Counted from the first letter of the stretch, positions 42,541 to 53,016 are shown. The stretch: 64,000 bases of DNA from Nocardioides lianchengensis (GCF_900101465.1 NZ_FMZM01000001.1:124001-188000), one strand, 5' to 3'. Notes: a model not told the origin generated them from the sequence alone. Program-made: numbers and translations.

Positions 42541-43884
42541 GTGGGACGTCTGTTCGGCACGGACGGGGTCCGGGGTCTGGCGAACGGTCGACTGACCGCT
42601 TCGCTGGCCCTGGACCTCTCCGTGGCCGCCGCCCGGGTGCTGGTCGACCGGGGCGAGTACGCCGGCAAGCGGCCGCTCGCCGTGGTCGGCCGGGACACCC
42701 GGATCTCGGGGCAGTTCCTCGAGCACGCCGTGGTGGCCGGTCTGGCCTCCGCCGGCGTCGACGTGCTGCGCGTCCGGGTGGTCCCGACGCCGGGCGTCGC
42801 CTACCTGACCGACTCCCTGGGCGCCGACCTGGGCGTGGTCATCAGTGCCTCGCACAACCCGATGCCCGACAACGGCATCAAGTTCCTGGCCCGCGGGGGC
42901 GTCAAGCTCGACGACGCGATCGAGCAGGCCATCGAGGAGCGGATGGGCCAGCCGTGGGAGCCGCCCACTGGCGGTGACGTCGGCCGCGTCACGCCGTACG
43001 CCACGCCGATCCAGGAGTACGTCGCCCACCTCGTCGCGACGACCAAGCCGCTCAGCGGCCTGAAGGTCGTCCTCGACTGCGCCCACGGGGCCGCGTCCGA
43101 GGCCGGACCGCTCGCGCTGGCCGAGGCCGGCGCGACGGTGATCGCGATCAACGCCGAGCCCGACGGGCTCAACATCAACGACGGCTGCGGCTCGACGCAC
43201 CTGGAGCCGCTGCGCGCGGCCGTGCTGGAGCACGGCGCGGACGCCGGCTTCGCCCTCGACGGGGACGCCGACCGGTGCCTGGCGGTCGACCACCGCGGCG
43301 AGGTCGTGGACGGCGACCAGATCCTGGCCATCCTGGCCCTCGGCCTGCGCGACGCCGGTCGGCTGGCCGACGACACGGTCGTGGTGACCGTGATGAGCAA
43401 CCTCGGGTTCCTCCGGGCGATGGAGGAGCACGGCGTCCGCGTCCGCCAGACCGCCGTCGGTGACCGCTACGTGCTCGAGGACATGAACGCGGGCGGCTAC
43501 CTCCTCGGCGGCGAGCAGTCCGGCCACGTGATCCAGCGCGAGTTCGCGACCACCGGCGACGGCCTCCTCACCGCGCTGCACGTCCTGGAGCGGATGGTCG
43601 TGACGGGGGAGTCGCTGGCCTCGCTGGCCGGCGTGATGACCCGGTTCCCGCAGGTCCTGCTGAACGTCCCCGGGGTCGACCGCACCCGCACCGACGACCC
43701 GGTCCTCCTCGAGGCGGTCGCCGCCGAGGAGGCCGCCCTGGGGAGCAGCAGCCGGGTGCTGCTGCGGGCCTCCGGCACCGAGCCGCTGGTCCGGGTGATG
43801 GTCGAGGCCGAGACCCAGGACGGCGCCCAGGGCGTCGCCGAGCGGCTGGCCGCGGTCGTCCGCGAGCGGCTCGCCCTCGGCTGA
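42541..43884 (+). CDS. glmM: Phosphoglucosamine mutase
   Basis: Converts glucosamine-6-P to glucosamine-1-P for UDP-GlcNAc and peptidoglycan. With the GTG at 42541 the protein has 447 residues and the family N-terminus [15 protein letters not shown]. The phospho-serine loop [15 protein letters not shown] (residues ~101-115), the metal loop [11 protein letters not shown] and the C-terminal phosphate site [14 protein letters not shown] are present. A longer version beginning in rpsI is rejected. It works with GlmS, encoded at 47679. Confidence 0.95.
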   Translation: MGRLFGTDGVRGLANGRLTASLALDLSVAAARVLVDRGEYAGKRPLAVVGRDTRISGQFLEHAVVAGLASAGVDVLRVRVVPTPGVAYLTDSLGADLGVVISASHNPMPDNGIKFLARGGVKLDDAIEQAIEERMGQPWEPPTGGDVGRVTPYATPIQEYVAHLVATTKPLSGLKVVLDCAHGAASEAGPLALAEAGATVIAINAEPDGLNINDGCGSTHLEPLRAAVLEHGADAGFALDGDADRCLAVDHRGEVVDGDQILAILALGLRDAGRLADDTVVVTVMSNLGFLRAMEEHGVRVRQTAVGDRYVLEDMNAGGYLLGGEQSGHVIQREFATTGDGLLTALHVLERMVVTGESLASLAGVMTRFPQVLLNVPGVDRTRTDDPVLLEAVAAEEAALGSSSRVLLRASGTEPLVRVMVEAETQDGAQGVAERLAAVVRERLALG

Positions 43885-43903
43885 GGTCGACTCGGCCTCT
43901 CAC

Positions 43904-43909
43904 TAGGGT
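43904..43909 (+). promoter_or_regulatory. -10 box for a leaderless mRNA (ABC exporter)
   Basis: TAGGGT, then seven bases TGGGCCC, then the ATG at 43917. The context is almost identical to that of glmS (47666-47681). Confidence 0.55.
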
Positions 43910-43916
43910 TGGGCCC

Positions 43917-44816
43917 ATGACTGGGCCGACGCTGACCCTGGAGGGCGTGACCAAGCAGTTCGGACGGGTCCGCGCCGTCGACGACCTGTCCTTCACCGTG
44001 CGCCCCGGCGTGGTGACCGGCTTCCTCGGACCCAACGGGTCCGGCAAGACCACCACGCTGCGGATGCTGCTGGGCCTGGCCGAGCCGACCTCCGGCCGCG
44101 GCCTCGTGGGCGACCGCCCGTACGCCGAGCACCCGCAGCCGGCCCGGCTCGTCGGGTCGTCGCTGGACCCGGGGTTCCACCCCGGACGGACCGGCCTGGC
44201 GCACCTGGAGACCTACGCGCCCCAGGTCGGGGTCGGGCGGGCGCGCTGCCGCGAGGTGCTGGAGCTGGTCGGGATGGGCGACTTCGGCGACCGGCGCGTG
44301 GGCGCGTACTCGATGGGCATGAAGCAACGGCTGGGCCTGGCGACGGCGTTGCTCGCCGACCCGCCGGCGGTGGTCCTCGACGAGCCCGCCAACGGCCTCG
44401 ACCCCGAAGGCATCGTCTGGCTCCGCGGGCTGCTCCGCCGCTTCGCCGAGGAGGGCCGGACCGTGCTGGTCTCCAGCCACGTCCTCACCGAGGTCCAGCA
44501 CACCGTCGACGAGGTCGTGGTCATCGCCCGCGGCCGGCTCGTGCACGCCTCCTCGCTCGCCGAGCTGGCCGCCTCCGCGGAGTCGGGCACCCTCGTGGTC
44601 GCTGCCGACCCCGCCGGGCTGGCCCGGCTCGTCGCCGACCGGGGCTGGACCGCCGAACCGGAGGGAGCCGGCCTCCTGGTGCGCGGAATCCCCGCCGCGG
44701 AGGCGGGCGCGGCCTGCTTCGCCGCCGGCCTGGAGCTGCACCAGCTCGCCACGCGCACCGAGGACCTCGAGGCGGCCTTCCTGCGGCTCACGGCGGTGCC
44801 GGAGGTGGCGGCATGA
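43917..44816 (+). CDS. ABC transporter ATP-binding protein (DrrA/CcmA-like)
   Basis: The 299-residue ATPase has Walker A GPNGSGKTTT (residues ~40-49), signature YSMGMKQRLGLA, Walker B VVLDEPANGLDP and the switch His in VSSHVLTEV. The C-terminal ~80 residues form the extra domain of antibiotic or lipid exporter ATPases. It couples to the permease at 44813 (four-base overlap). Such pairs export drugs, lipids or peptides; no substrate can be assigned. Confidence 0.9.
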   Translation: MTGPTLTLEGVTKQFGRVRAVDDLSFTVRPGVVTGFLGPNGSGKTTTLRMLLGLAEPTSGRGLVGDRPYAEHPQPARLVGSSLDPGFHPGRTGLAHLETYAPQVGVGRARCREVLELVGMGDFGDRRVGAYSMGMKQRLGLATALLADPPAVVLDEPANGLDPEGIVWLRGLLRRFAEEGRTVLVSSHVLTEVQHTVDEVVVIARGRLVHASSLAELAASAESGTLVVAADPAGLARLVADRGWTAEPEGAGLLVRGIPAAEAGAACFAAGLELHQLATRTEDLEAAFLRLTAVPEVAA

Positions 44817-45604
44817 GGAACGCCCTGCTCGCCGAGCACCGCAAGCTGGTCTCGACCCGGCTCTGGTGGGTGCTGCTGATCGGCATGGCCGGCTACCTCG
44901 CGTTCATCGGCGCGGTGATGGCCTTCACCTTCACCGTCACCGCCGACGGGGCCGAGGCCCCGCTCACCGGCGTCGACGCCGCGACCGCGACGTACTCGCT
45001 GGTGAACGCGATCGGCTACGTCTTCCCGCTCGTGGTGGGCAGCCTCTCGGTGACCTCCGAGTTCCGGCACCGCACGATCACCCAGACGCTGCTGGTCGAG
45101 CCGCGACGCACGGTCGTGGTGGTGGCCAAGCTGCTCGCGACGGTGCCCGTCGGCTTGGCCCTCGGGCTGGTCGGCGTCCTCGCCCTGGTTGCGACCAGCG
45201 CGCCGCTGCTGTCCTGGCGCGGCGACGGCGCGTTCCTCACCGACCCCGAGGTGATCGCGGTCCTGGTGCTCGGCGTCGTGACGACCGCCGTGTGGGCGGT
45301 CGTGGGCGCGGCCCTCGGGACCCTGCTCACCAACCAGGTCGCCGTGGTCGTCGTGATCCTCGCCTTCACCCAGCTGGTCGAGCCGATCGCCCGCACCGCC
45401 CTGGGTGCGTTCGACGCCGTCGCCGGCGTCTCGGCGTACCTGCCCGGAGCGGCGGCCGACGCGCTCATCGGCGCCAGCCTGTTCGGCGAGATCGCGGGGG
45501 TCGACCTGCTGCCGCGGTGGGCCGGCGCGCTGGTGCTCCTCGGGTACGGCGCGGTCTTCGCGCTGCTCGGTCGGCTCACGACCTTCCGGCGGGACATCGG
45601 ATGA
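44813..45604 (+). CDS. ABC-2 type permease
   Basis: The 263-residue membrane protein has six hydrophobic segments and the ABC-2 permease layout: an N-terminal amphipathic start (ALLAEHRKLVSTRLWW), then helices such as VLLIGMAGYLAFIGAVMAF. LTNQVAVVVVILAFTQLVEP near residue 170 is also typical. It forms the exporter with the upstream ATPase. The stop overlaps the GNAT gene by four bases, so three genes are translated together. Confidence 0.88.
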   Translation: MRNALLAEHRKLVSTRLWWVLLIGMAGYLAFIGAVMAFTFTVTADGAEAPLTGVDAATATYSLVNAIGYVFPLVVGSLSVTSEFRHRTITQTLLVEPRRTVVVVAKLLATVPVGLALGLVGVLALVATSAPLLSWRGDGAFLTDPEVIAVLVLGVVTTAVWAVVGAALGTLLTNQVAVVVVILAFTQLVEPIARTALGAFDAVAGVSAYLPGAAADALIGASLFGEIAGVDLLPRWAGALVLLGYGAVFALLGRLTTFRRDIG

Positions 45605-46617
45605 GCGGCGTCGAGCTCCGGGAGGTCGACCTGGCCGACGACGTGGCCCTGCGTGCGTGGTGGGAGGTCGGCGCGGCGGTCACCGCCCACGACCGCCCGT
45701 ACGACGCCTGGCCGTCCTGGGACGTCGGGTCCGCGTCGATGCGGGCGGTCCGCAGCGACCTGGCCCGCTCCCGCCTGCTGGCCGTCGTGGACGGCGAGGT
45801 GGTCGGGCACGGCCTGGTCGTGTGGTGGCGGCTGGAGAACCGGCACCTCGCCGAGATCGAGGTCCGGGTGCGACCCGGGCACCGGCGGCGCGGCGTCGGC
45901 CGCGCACTGCTGGCCGAGCTGGAGCGCCGGGCGGCCGCGGAGGGACGGACGACGTACGTCGGGACCACCCACGCGCCGGTCGACGGGGAGAGCCCGGGGT
46001 CGCTCTTCGCCGCCGCGCACGGCTACCCGGTCGCCAGCGCCGAGGAGTCCAAGCTGCTCGACCTGGCGGTCGCACCGGACCGCTGGCCGCCCCTGGCGGT
46101 CGACGTCGCCGCGCACCTCGACGGCTACCGCGTGGCGGCCTTCGAGGACCGGGTCCCGCCGGAGTGGGTCGACGACTTCTGCGGCCTGCTGTCGCGCTTC
46201 ATGTCGATGGTCCCGAGCGGCGACCTCGACCTCGAGGACGCGGCCTGGACCCCGGAGCGGCTGCACGAGCACGAGGAGCGGATGGCCGCCTCGGCCCGCG
46301 CCTGGCTGGTCGCGGTCGGGGTGGCGCCGGACGGACGGCTGGCCGGGTTCCACGAGCTCGGGGTCGGTCGGGCGGACCCCCGGCTGGCCACCGTCGGCGG
46401 CACGCTGGTGCTGCCCGAGCACCGCGGTCACCGGCTCGGGCTCGGCATGAAGCTGGCGACCCACCGGCGGCTGCAGGAGCTGTTCCCGGCCTGTCCGGTC
46501 GTCGTCACCACGAACGCCGGGGTCAACGCGCCGATGAACGCGGTCAACGAGGCGCTCGGCTACCGGGTCGTCGAGCGCTGCCTCGACGTGCAGAGACGCT
46601 CCGCTACAGCTTCCTGA
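45601..46617 (+). CDS. Tandem-domain GNAT acetyltransferase, paralogue of 32372-33388
   Basis: 338 residues with two GNAT folds: the N-terminal acetyl-CoA motif [14 protein letters not shown] (residues ~86-99) and the C-terminal [17 protein letters not shown] (residues ~275-291), closed by [14 protein letters not shown]. Length and motif positions equal those of the GNAT at 32372. There the neighbour is an ABC-F ATPase, here an ABC exporter, each joined by a four-base overlap. It might inactivate the compound that the exporter removes, but this is a guess. The 3' end overlaps convergent coaA by 14 bases. Confidence 0.8.
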   Translation: MSGVELREVDLADDVALRAWWEVGAAVTAHDRPYDAWPSWDVGSASMRAVRSDLARSRLLAVVDGEVVGHGLVVWWRLENRHLAEIEVRVRPGHRRRGVGRALLAELERRAAAEGRTTYVGTTHAPVDGESPGSLFAAAHGYPVASAEESKLLDLAVAPDRWPPLAVDVAAHLDGYRVAAFEDRVPPEWVDDFCGLLSRFMSMVPSGDLDLEDAAWTPERLHEHEERMAASARAWLVAVGVAPDGRLAGFHELGVGRADPRLATVGGTLVLPEHRGHRLGLGMKLATHRRLQELFPACPVVVTTNAGVNAPMNAVNEALGYRVVERCLDVQRRSATAS

Positions 46618-47572
46618 GCCGCACGTAGCGGACCGAGTGGTCGCGGTCCTTGCGCAGCACCAGCGTGGCGCGGGCGCGGGTCGGCAGGATGTTCTGGACC
46701 AGGTTGGGTCCGTTGATCGTGTCCCAGATGCGCTGCGCCTCGGCGACGGCCTCGTCGGGCGTGAGGGCGGCGTACTTGGCGAAGTAGGAGCCCGGGTCGC
46801 GGAACGCGGTCTCGCGCAGGCGCAGGAAGCGGGAGACGTACCAGTCGCGGATCTTGTCGCGGCCGGCGTCGACGTACACGCTGAAGTCGAAGAAGTCGCT
46901 GACCGCCAGGCCGGTGCGGCCGTCGTCGCGCACCCGCGCCGGCTGCAGGACGTTGAGGCCCTCGACGATCACGATGTCGGGCCGCTTGATGACGACCTTC
47001 TGGTCGGGCACGACGTCGTAGACGAGGTGGGAGTACGTCGGCGCCTCGACCTCGTCCTTGCCGGACTTGATGTCGACCACGAAGCGCAGCAGCGCGCGGC
47101 GGTCGTAGGACTCGGGGAAGCCCTTGCGCTGCAGGATCCCGCGGCGCTCGAGCTCGGCGTTGGGGTAGAGGAAGCCGTCGGTCGTCACCAGCGCGACGTT
47201 CGGGTGCTCGGGCCAGTGGGCGAGCATCTGCTGCAGCACGCGGGCCGTCGTCGACTTGCCGACCGCCACCGAGCCGGCCAGCCCGATCACGAACGGCGTG
47301 CGCGGCGGGGTGCGTTGGTGGAGGAAGGCCTCCTGGGCGCGGTGCAGCTGGCCGGCGGCGCCGACGTACAGGCTGAGGAGACGGCTGAGGGGGAGGTAGA
47401 CCTCCTGGACCTCGTCGAGGTCGAGGGACTCCCCGAGGCCGCGGAGGCTCTGGACCTCCTCGACGCTGAGCGGGTTCTCGGTCTCCGCCGCGAGCGCCGC
47501 CCAGGCCGACCGGTCGAGGTTGGCGTACGGGGAGGACTCGTGGGCACCGTCGTGGTGACCGCCGGAAGACAT
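46604..47572 (-). CDS. coaA: Pantothenate kinase, type I
   Basis: Phosphorylates pantothenate, the first step of coenzyme A synthesis. The 322-residue protein has the P-loop [15 protein letters not shown] (residues ~94-108), [10 protein letters not shown], the [11 protein letters not shown] segment and IVEGLNVLQ. The ATG at 47572 gives [16 protein letters not shown]; the longer frame upstream crosses the glmS promoter. AACAAT lies seven bases upstream, a possible leaderless -10. It is divergent from glmS (106 bases). Confidence 0.94.
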   Translation of the reverse strand: MSSGGHHDGAHESSPYANLDRSAWAALAAETENPLSVEEVQSLRGLGESLDLDEVQEVYLPLSRLLSLYVGAAGQLHRAQEAFLHQRTPPRTPFVIGLAGSVAVGKSTTARVLQQMLAHWPEHPNVALVTTDGFLYPNAELERRGILQRKGFPESYDRRALLRFVVDIKSGKDEVEAPTYSHLVYDVVPDQKVVIKRPDIVIVEGLNVLQPARVRDDGRTGLAVSDFFDFSVYVDAGRDKIRDWYVSRFLRLRETAFRDPGSYFAKYAALTPDEAVAEAQRIWDTINGPNLVQNILPTRARATLVLRKDRDHSVRYVRLRKL

Positions 47573-47665
47573 GGGCGCGATTGTTGCAGCAAGGTTGCCG
47601 CCGCCGGGTGTGGCGTCCGCCTCACTGCCCGGCGGGCGCTCCCGGGCGGGGCGGGGACGCCGCCC

Positions 47666-47671
47666 TAGAGT
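47666..47671 (+). promoter_or_regulatory. -10 box for a leaderless glmS mRNA
   Basis: TAGAGT, then GGGGCCC (seven bases), then the ATG at 47679. A leaderless glmS message leaves no room for a glmS ribozyme, and none was seen. Confidence 0.55.
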
Positions 47672-47678
47672 GGGGCCC

Positions 47679-49523
47679 ATGTGCGGCATCGTGGGCTACG
47701 TCGGGGAACAGCAGGCCCAGAGCGTGGTCATCGAGGGACTGCGGCGCCTGGAGTACCGCGGCTACGACTCCGCCGGGATCGCGCTGGTCGACGGCGACGC
47801 GCTCGCGGTCGACAAGCGGGCGGGCAAGCTCGCCAACCTCGAGAAGGCGATCGTCGACGCGCCGCTCCCGCCCTCGACCACCGGCATCGGGCACACCCGC
47901 TGGGCCACCCACGGCGCGCCCAACGACGCCAACGCGCACCCGCACCTCGGCCACGCCGGCCGGGTCGGGCTGGTCCACAACGGGATCATCGAGAACTTCG
48001 CCGACCTGCGGGCCCGGCTCGAGGCCGACGGGCACGACCTGCTCTCCGAGACCGACACCGAGGTCGCCGCCCACCTGCTGGAGCTGCAGGTCGCCACCGG
48101 CGTCGACCTGACCACCGCGATGCAGCGGGTCTGCCAGCAGCTCGAGGGCGCCTTCACCCTGGTCGCCGTCGACGCGCTCGACCCCTCCCGGGTGGTCGCG
48201 GCGCGGCGCAACAGCCCGCTGGTCGTCGGCCTGGGCGAGGGCGAGAACTTCCTCGGCTCCGACGTCGCCGCGTTCATCGAGCACACCCGCGAGGCGCTGG
48301 AGCTGGGCCAGGACCAGGTCGTCACGATCACCCGCTCCGGCGTGTCCGTGACCGGCTTCGACGGGACGCCCGCCGAGGGCAAGCGCTACCACGTCGACTG
48401 GGACCTGTCGGCCGCCGAGAAGGACGGCCACGACTGGTTCATGCGCAAGGAGATCTTCGAGCAGCCCCGCGCGGTCGCCGACTCGCTCCTCGGCCGGCAC
48501 ACCCGCGGCGGGCAGCTGCAGCTCGACGAGATGCGGCTCTCCGACCAGGAGCTGCGCGACATCGACAAGATCATCATCATCGCGGCCGGCACGTCGTTCT
48601 ACGCCGGCATGGTCGCGAAGTACGCCATCGAGCACTGGTGCCGGGTGCCGGTCGAGGTCGAGCTCTCCTCGGAGTTCCGCTACCGCGACCCGATCCTCGA
48701 CTACTCGACCCTGGTCGTCGCGATCAGCCAGTCCGGCGAGACCGCCGACACCCTGCAGGCCATCCGGCACGCCCGGCTGCAGCGCTCCAAGGTGCTGGCG
48801 ATCTGCAACACCAACGGCTCGACCATCCCCCGCGAGTCCGACGCGGTCATCTACACCCACGCCGGCCCGGAGATCGGCGTCGCCTCGACCAAGGGGTTCC
48901 TGACCCAGCTGGTCGCCTGCTACCTGCTCGCGCTCTACCTCGCCCAGGTCAAGGGCACGCGGTACGGCGACGAGATCGCGCTGGTCATGGAGCAGCTCGA
49001 GGCGATGCCGGCCCACATCTCCTCGGTGCTCGACGCGGCGCCCGAGATCTACGACCTGGCCCGGGAGCACGTCGGCACCCGGTCGGTCCTCTACCTCGGC
49101 CGGCATGCCGGCTACCCGGTCGCCCTGGAGGGGGCGCTGAAGCTCAAGGAGCTCGCCTACCTGCACGCCGAGGGATTCGCCGCGGGCGAGCTGAAGCACG
49201 GCCCGATCGCGCTGGTCGAGGAGGGGCTGCCGGTGCTGTGCGTCGTCCCGCCCCGCGGGCGCGACCAGCTGCACGACAAGATGATCAGCGGCATCCAGGA
49301 GGTGCGGGCCCGCGGCGCCTACACGATCTGCCTGGCCGAGGAGGGCGACGAGGCGATCACGCCGTACGCCGACCACGTCATCCGGCTGCCCCGGGTCCCG
49401 GTGCTGCTCCAGCCGCTGGTCGCCGTCGTACCCCTGCAGCTGTTCGCGTGCGAGCTGGCCACCGCGATGGGCCACGACGTCGACCAGCCGCGCAACCTCG
49501 CGAAGTCGGTCACGGTCGAGTGA
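47679..49523 (+). CDS. glmS: Glutamine-fructose-6-phosphate aminotransferase
   Basis: Makes glucosamine-6-P from fructose-6-P and glutamine. The start is fixed by Cys2, the N-terminal nucleophile exposed after Met removal (MCGIVGYVG). The glutaminase domain (~1-240; [12 protein letters not shown]) is followed by two SIS domains (~290-614; [43 protein letters not shown]). The C-terminus [13 protein letters not shown] is the conserved active-site tail. The frame is open 36 codons further upstream, which is rejected. acpS overlaps by four bases. Confidence 0.96.
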   Translation: MCGIVGYVGEQQAQSVVIEGLRRLEYRGYDSAGIALVDGDALAVDKRAGKLANLEKAIVDAPLPPSTTGIGHTRWATHGAPNDANAHPHLGHAGRVGLVHNGIIENFADLRARLEADGHDLLSETDTEVAAHLLELQVATGVDLTTAMQRVCQQLEGAFTLVAVDALDPSRVVAARRNSPLVVGLGEGENFLGSDVAAFIEHTREALELGQDQVVTITRSGVSVTGFDGTPAEGKRYHVDWDLSAAEKDGHDWFMRKEIFEQPRAVADSLLGRHTRGGQLQLDEMRLSDQELRDIDKIIIIAAGTSFYAGMVAKYAIEHWCRVPVEVELSSEFRYRDPILDYSTLVVAISQSGETADTLQAIRHARLQRSKVLAICNTNGSTIPRESDAVIYTHAGPEIGVASTKGFLTQLVACYLLALYLAQVKGTRYGDEIALVMEQLEAMPAHISSVLDAAPEIYDLAREHVGTRSVLYLGRHAGYPVALEGALKLKELAYLHAEGFAAGELKHGPIALVEEGLPVLCVVPPRGRDQLHDKMISGIQEVRARGAYTICLAEEGDEAITPYADHVIRLPRVPVLLQPLVAVVPLQLFACELATAMGHDVDQPRNLAKSVTVE

Positions 49524-49870
49524 TCGTCGGGGTCGGCATCGACGTCTGCGACATCGAGCGCTTCGGCGCGTCCCTGGCGCGGACCCCCGGCCTGCGCGAC
49601 CGGCTGTTCACCCCCGCCGAGGCCGGCCGCCCGCTCGCCTCCCTCGCCGCCCGGTTCGCCGCCAAGGAGGCCTTGGCCAAGGCGCTGGGCGCCCCCGTCG
49701 GCCTGGCCTGGCACGACGCCGAGGTGGTCAACGAGTCCTCGGGCCGGCCGCTGCTGGAGATGCGCGGCTCGGTCCTCGCCCGGGCCACCGAGCTGGGCGT
49801 CGTCTCCGTGCACGTCTCGCTCTCCCACGACGCCGGCATCGCCTCGGCAGTGGTGGTCCTGGAGGGCTGA
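49520..49870 (+). CDS. acpS: Holo-[acyl-carrier-protein] synthase
   Basis: Transfers 4'-phosphopantetheine from CoA to acyl carrier protein. The 116-residue protein has the two Mg2+ motifs [12 protein letters not shown] (residues ~4-15) and [13 protein letters not shown] (residues ~45-57), and [14 protein letters not shown] near the end. The GTG overlaps the glmS stop by four bases. It often neighbours nnr and alr in actinobacteria; here the amidase/cohesin pair is inserted between acpS and nnr. Confidence 0.95.
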   Translation: MIVGVGIDVCDIERFGASLARTPGLRDRLFTPAEAGRPLASLAARFAAKEALAKALGAPVGLAWHDAEVVNESSGRPLLEMRGSVLARATELGVVSVHVSLSHDAGIASAVVVLEG

Positions 49871-50021
49871 GCCCGCGAGTCGTGCCCCGGGCCGGGCGCC
49901 CGGACGCGCGCCGAGGGACACGGCTCGAAGTCGTCCCTCCCGGACTCGCTGCCGAAACGGTTCGGTAATCCCCTCTCCTTACGGTCACGTCGGTCTCGGG
50001 ATCGACCAGGGGAGGAACAGC

Positions 50022-51869
50022 GTGAAGAAACTCAGGAGGTCGCGGGCGTCGTTCGCCGCAGCGGCTCTCGGCACGGCCGTGCTGACGGTGGGCGCCACCG
50101 GTCCGGCCAGCTCGCAGGAGGCGGCGCCCGCCGCCACGGGCGACGGGATCTACCTCGCCCCGTACTACACGAAGGGCGACCTCACCGGGGACCAGCAGAT
50201 CGACGGCGACGACCTCGACCTGCTCGTCGCCGCGCTCGGCACGAAGAAGGGCGACGCCGGCTGGGCGGCCGTCTCCGCGGCCGACTACGACGGTGACGAC
50301 GAGATCGAGCTGACCGACGTCGCCGACCTCTCGCAGCGGATGCTGTACGACGACGGCGCGTTCGACCTGGTCGAGGCCTCGGCGCTCGACATGCAGAAGG
50401 CCATGAACGCGGGCGTCACCAGCTCGGTGAAGCTGACCCAGGCCTACCTCGACCGGATCGCGGCGTACGACGCGAAGACGTTCGAGGCGACCGGTACCCG
50501 GGCCCTGAACTCGATCGTCACGACCGGCGGGCCGAAGGCCCTCGCCGCGGCCGCGGCGAGCGACGCGGCCCGGGCGGCCAACGGCGGCCCGTCGAGCATG
50601 CTCGACGGCATCCCGGTTCTGCTGAAGGACAACTACGACACCGTGGACATGCCGACCAGCGCCGGCACGGGTGGCTGGAAGAACAACCAGACCGTCGACG
50701 ACGCGTTCATGGTGAAGGGCCTACGCGACGCGGGCGCCGTCATCCTGGGCAAGGCGTCCCTCGACGAGTTCGCGCTCGGCTTCACCTCGGAGTTCAGCAC
50801 GAACAGCGACCCCGGCAAGTCGCTGCTGATCTCCAGCCCCTACGTGATGACCAGGACCGCCGGTGGCTCGAGCGGCGGCACCGGCGCCTCGATCGCGGCC
50901 AACCTCGGCGCGATCGGCTTCGGCACCGACACCGGCGGCTCGATCCGGATCCCGTCGTCCTACAACCAGCTGGTCGGCATCCGGCCCACGGTCGGCCTGT
51001 CCAGCCGGGACGGCATCGTCCCGCTCGCGCTGAGTCAGGACACCGGCGGCCCGATCACGCGCTCGGTCGCGGACGCGGCGGTCGCGCTCGACGCGGTCAC
51101 CGGCGTCGACCCGAACGACCCGATCACCAGCGAGCAGACGGGCAAGGTGCCGGCGTCGTACACGGCGGCGCTCGACCCGGACGCCCTCCGGGGCAAGCGG
51201 ATCGGCTACCTGACCAGCATGCTCGGCTCCAACGCGACGACCGTGCGCCTGTTCAACCAGGCGGTCGCGGACCTGACCGCCCAGGGCGCCACCGTGGTGC
51301 CGATCTCGACGACCCCGGCCGCCGTGACCGCCACCCTCAACGAGGGCAGCGGCAGCACCAACGAGTTCAAGCGCGACCTGAACATCTACATCCAGCAGCA
51401 CCTCGACCCGACGGTCACCCAGCGCAGCATCGCGGACCTGCTGGCGGGCGGTCAGATGGTCCCGGGCCGGTCCGGCACCTACTCGGGGCGCAACAACCTC
51501 ACCCAGACGCAGTACGAGACCTGGATGGGCACCCACCTCAAGGCCATCGCCGACGGCGAGGTCGCGGTGAACGCCCTCCTGGCGGAGCAGAACGTGTCGG
51601 CGCTGATCTACCCGAGCGGCAACCCGTACGGCACGCAGAGCACCAACATGCGGCTCAGCCCGAACACCGGCATGCCGGCGGTGTCGGTCCCGATGGGCCA
51701 GGCGGCCGCCGGGGACGGGACCAGCCCGATCCTGGGCGCCGGCGTCAACCTCGAGCTGCTCGGCCCGAGCTACTCCGAGGAGATGCTGCTCGGCTACGCC
51801 TACGACTACGAGCAGGCCACCCACCACCGCACCACCCCGGCGCTCTTCCCAGCCCTCGAGGAGGACTGA
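50022..51869 (+). CDS. Secreted amidase-signature hydrolase with N-terminal dockerin domain
   Basis: The 615-residue protein has a signal peptide (~1-31). A dockerin type I-like module follows (~50-110), with two calcium loops: D53-x-T55-x-D57...D61...D64 (DLTGDQQIDGDDLDLL) and D88-x-D90-x-D92...E96...D99 (DYDGDDEIELTD). The amidase domain spans ~115-610 with the full catalytic triad: Lys202 (LLKDNYDT), cis-Ser283 (AGGSSGG) and Ser307 (GTDTGGSIRIPSS). It cleaves an amide outside the cell; the substrate is unknown. The next gene encodes a cohesin and overlaps by one base, so the dockerin probably docks there. The GTG start has AGGGGAGGA upstream. Confidence 0.9.
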   Translation: MKKLRRSRASFAAAALGTAVLTVGATGPASSQEAAPAATGDGIYLAPYYTKGDLTGDQQIDGDDLDLLVAALGTKKGDAGWAAVSAADYDGDDEIELTDVADLSQRMLYDDGAFDLVEASALDMQKAMNAGVTSSVKLTQAYLDRIAAYDAKTFEATGTRALNSIVTTGGPKALAAAAASDAARAANGGPSSMLDGIPVLLKDNYDTVDMPTSAGTGGWKNNQTVDDAFMVKGLRDAGAVILGKASLDEFALGFTSEFSTNSDPGKSLLISSPYVMTRTAGGSSGGTGASIAANLGAIGFGTDTGGSIRIPSSYNQLVGIRPTVGLSSRDGIVPLALSQDTGGPITRSVADAAVALDAVTGVDPNDPITSEQTGKVPASYTAALDPDALRGKRIGYLTSMLGSNATTVRLFNQAVADLTAQGATVVPISTTPAAVTATLNEGSGSTNEFKRDLNIYIQQHLDPTVTQRSIADLLAGGQMVPGRSGTYSGRNNLTQTQYETWMGTHLKAIADGEVAVNALLAEQNVSALIYPSGNPYGTQSTNMRLSPNTGMPAVSVPMGQAAAGDGTSPILGAGVNLELLGPSYSEEMLLGYAYDYEQATHHRTTPALFPALEED

Positions 51870-52969
51870 TGAGCGAGATCGAGAAGAGGACGCAGATGAG
51901 CAAGCGCCGGCAGCAGATCGGCGGGGTGGCCGCCCTGGCCCTCGGACTCGGGGCCCTGGCCTGGATCCCGAACGCCGTGGCCGGTCCGGACGACACCGTG
52001 ATCACCGAGGCCGCGGCGCTCGACGGCTACGGCATCGAGGTGTCGGCCGACGAGGTCGTCGTGGGTGACACCGTGACCGTGACGGTCACGGCCACCGACG
52101 TGAGCGACCTCTACGCCTACGACCTGAAGCTCGCGTACGACGCCGACGTGCTCGACTACGTCGACGACAGTGCGCGCACCGACCTCACCGGCTCGACGTA
52201 CGGGCTGGAGTCGGCGGGGGCGGTCGAGGTGGTGCACACCAAGCTCGGCACCTCCCCGGCCGCGACCGGGCCGGTGACCCTGGCCGAGGTCACCTTCACG
52301 GCGGTCGGCGTCGGCCCGGCGGCGGTCTCGGCGCCGTCGTTGGAGACGGTCACCACGGCTCGGGCTTCGACCACGACGACCGGCATCGGCGTGGTCCCGG
52401 TCGAGGCGCTCGCCAAGGCGGCCCCGGTCGCCACGACGGCGCCGAAGGTCTCCGGCACGGTCCGGGTCGGACGGACACTCGCCGTCTCGGGCGGCAGCTG
52501 GGACGTCCCCGGGGTGTCGCTGACCTACCAGTGGCGTCGCGCGGGTCGGCCCGTCGCAGGGGCCACGGGCCGGTCCTACGTCCTCCGCCCGGCCGACGCC
52601 GGCACGTTGGTCGACGTGGTCGTCTCGGCGGCGAAGAAGGACCACGTGACCGGCTCGGCCACGGCCGCCGCCGGCACCGTCGCCCGGGCCACCACGTCCA
52701 CCACGGTGACGGCGCCGCGCACGGTCAAGAAGAGCAAGCGCCCGACGGTGCGGATCGCCGTGGCGGCCTCCGGGATCACCCCGGCCGGCACGGTGAAGGT
52801 GACCTACGGCGGCAAGGTGGTCAAGGCCGCCGCCCCGCTGAAGAACGGCAAGGTCACCGTCACGCTGCCCCGCAAGAAGGCCGGCAGCTACCGGCTGAAG
52901 GTCGTCTACCGGCCGGCCGTCGGCTTCACGGCCAGCAGCAAGACGGTCACGGTCCGCGTCCGTCGCTGA
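51869..52969 (+). CDS. Secreted cohesin-domain protein, probable partner of the dockerin-amidase
   Basis: The 366-residue protein has a signal peptide ending near residue 38 (IPNAVAG). Residues ~55-165 read as a cohesin: VSADEVVVGDTVTVTVTATD, then LYAYDLKLAYDADVLDYV and GPVTLAEVTFTAVG, the beta-sandwich strands that bind dockerins. Residues ~190-270 are an Ig-like module (VSGTVRVGRTLAVSGGSW, LTYQWRRAGRPVAGATG) and ~280-366 a second Ig-like, basic module. There is no sortase motif, SLH domain or membrane anchor. The first ATG overlaps the amidase stop (TGATG) with GAGGAGG upstream; an ATG nine codons later also gives a normal signal peptide. Confidence 0.82.
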   Translation: MSEIEKRTQMSKRRQQIGGVAALALGLGALAWIPNAVAGPDDTVITEAAALDGYGIEVSADEVVVGDTVTVTVTATDVSDLYAYDLKLAYDADVLDYVDDSARTDLTGSTYGLESAGAVEVVHTKLGTSPAATGPVTLAEVTFTAVGVGPAAVSAPSLETVTTARASTTTTGIGVVPVEALAKAAPVATTAPKVSGTVRVGRTLAVSGGSWDVPGVSLTYQWRRAGRPVAGATGRSYVLRPADAGTLVDVVVSAAKKDHVTGSATAAAGTVARATTSTTVTAPRTVKKSKRPTVRIAVAASGITPAGTVKVTYGGKVVKAAAPLKNGKVTVTLPRKKAGSYRLKVVYRPAVGFTASSKTVTVRVRR

Positions 52970-53010
52970 CCCGACCGCTCCACGCCGCGCCCGGCCGACC
53001 CTGCGCTCAG

Positions 53011-53016
53011 TAGGGT
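53011..53016 (+). promoter_or_regulatory. -10 box for a leaderless mRNA (nnr)
   Basis: TAGGGT, then CGGCCGG (seven bases), then the GTG at 53024. This starts the nnr-alr-tsa gene run. Confidence 0.5.

Noticed and set aside
47571..47678. A 36-codon N-terminal extension of GlmS
   Set aside because: GlmS needs Cys right after the initiator Met; the extension would bury the nucleophile and crosses the -10 box.
47573..47678. A glmS ribozyme upstream of glmS
   Set aside because: The space is only ~106 bases, holds two divergent promoters, and the predicted mRNA begins at the start codon.
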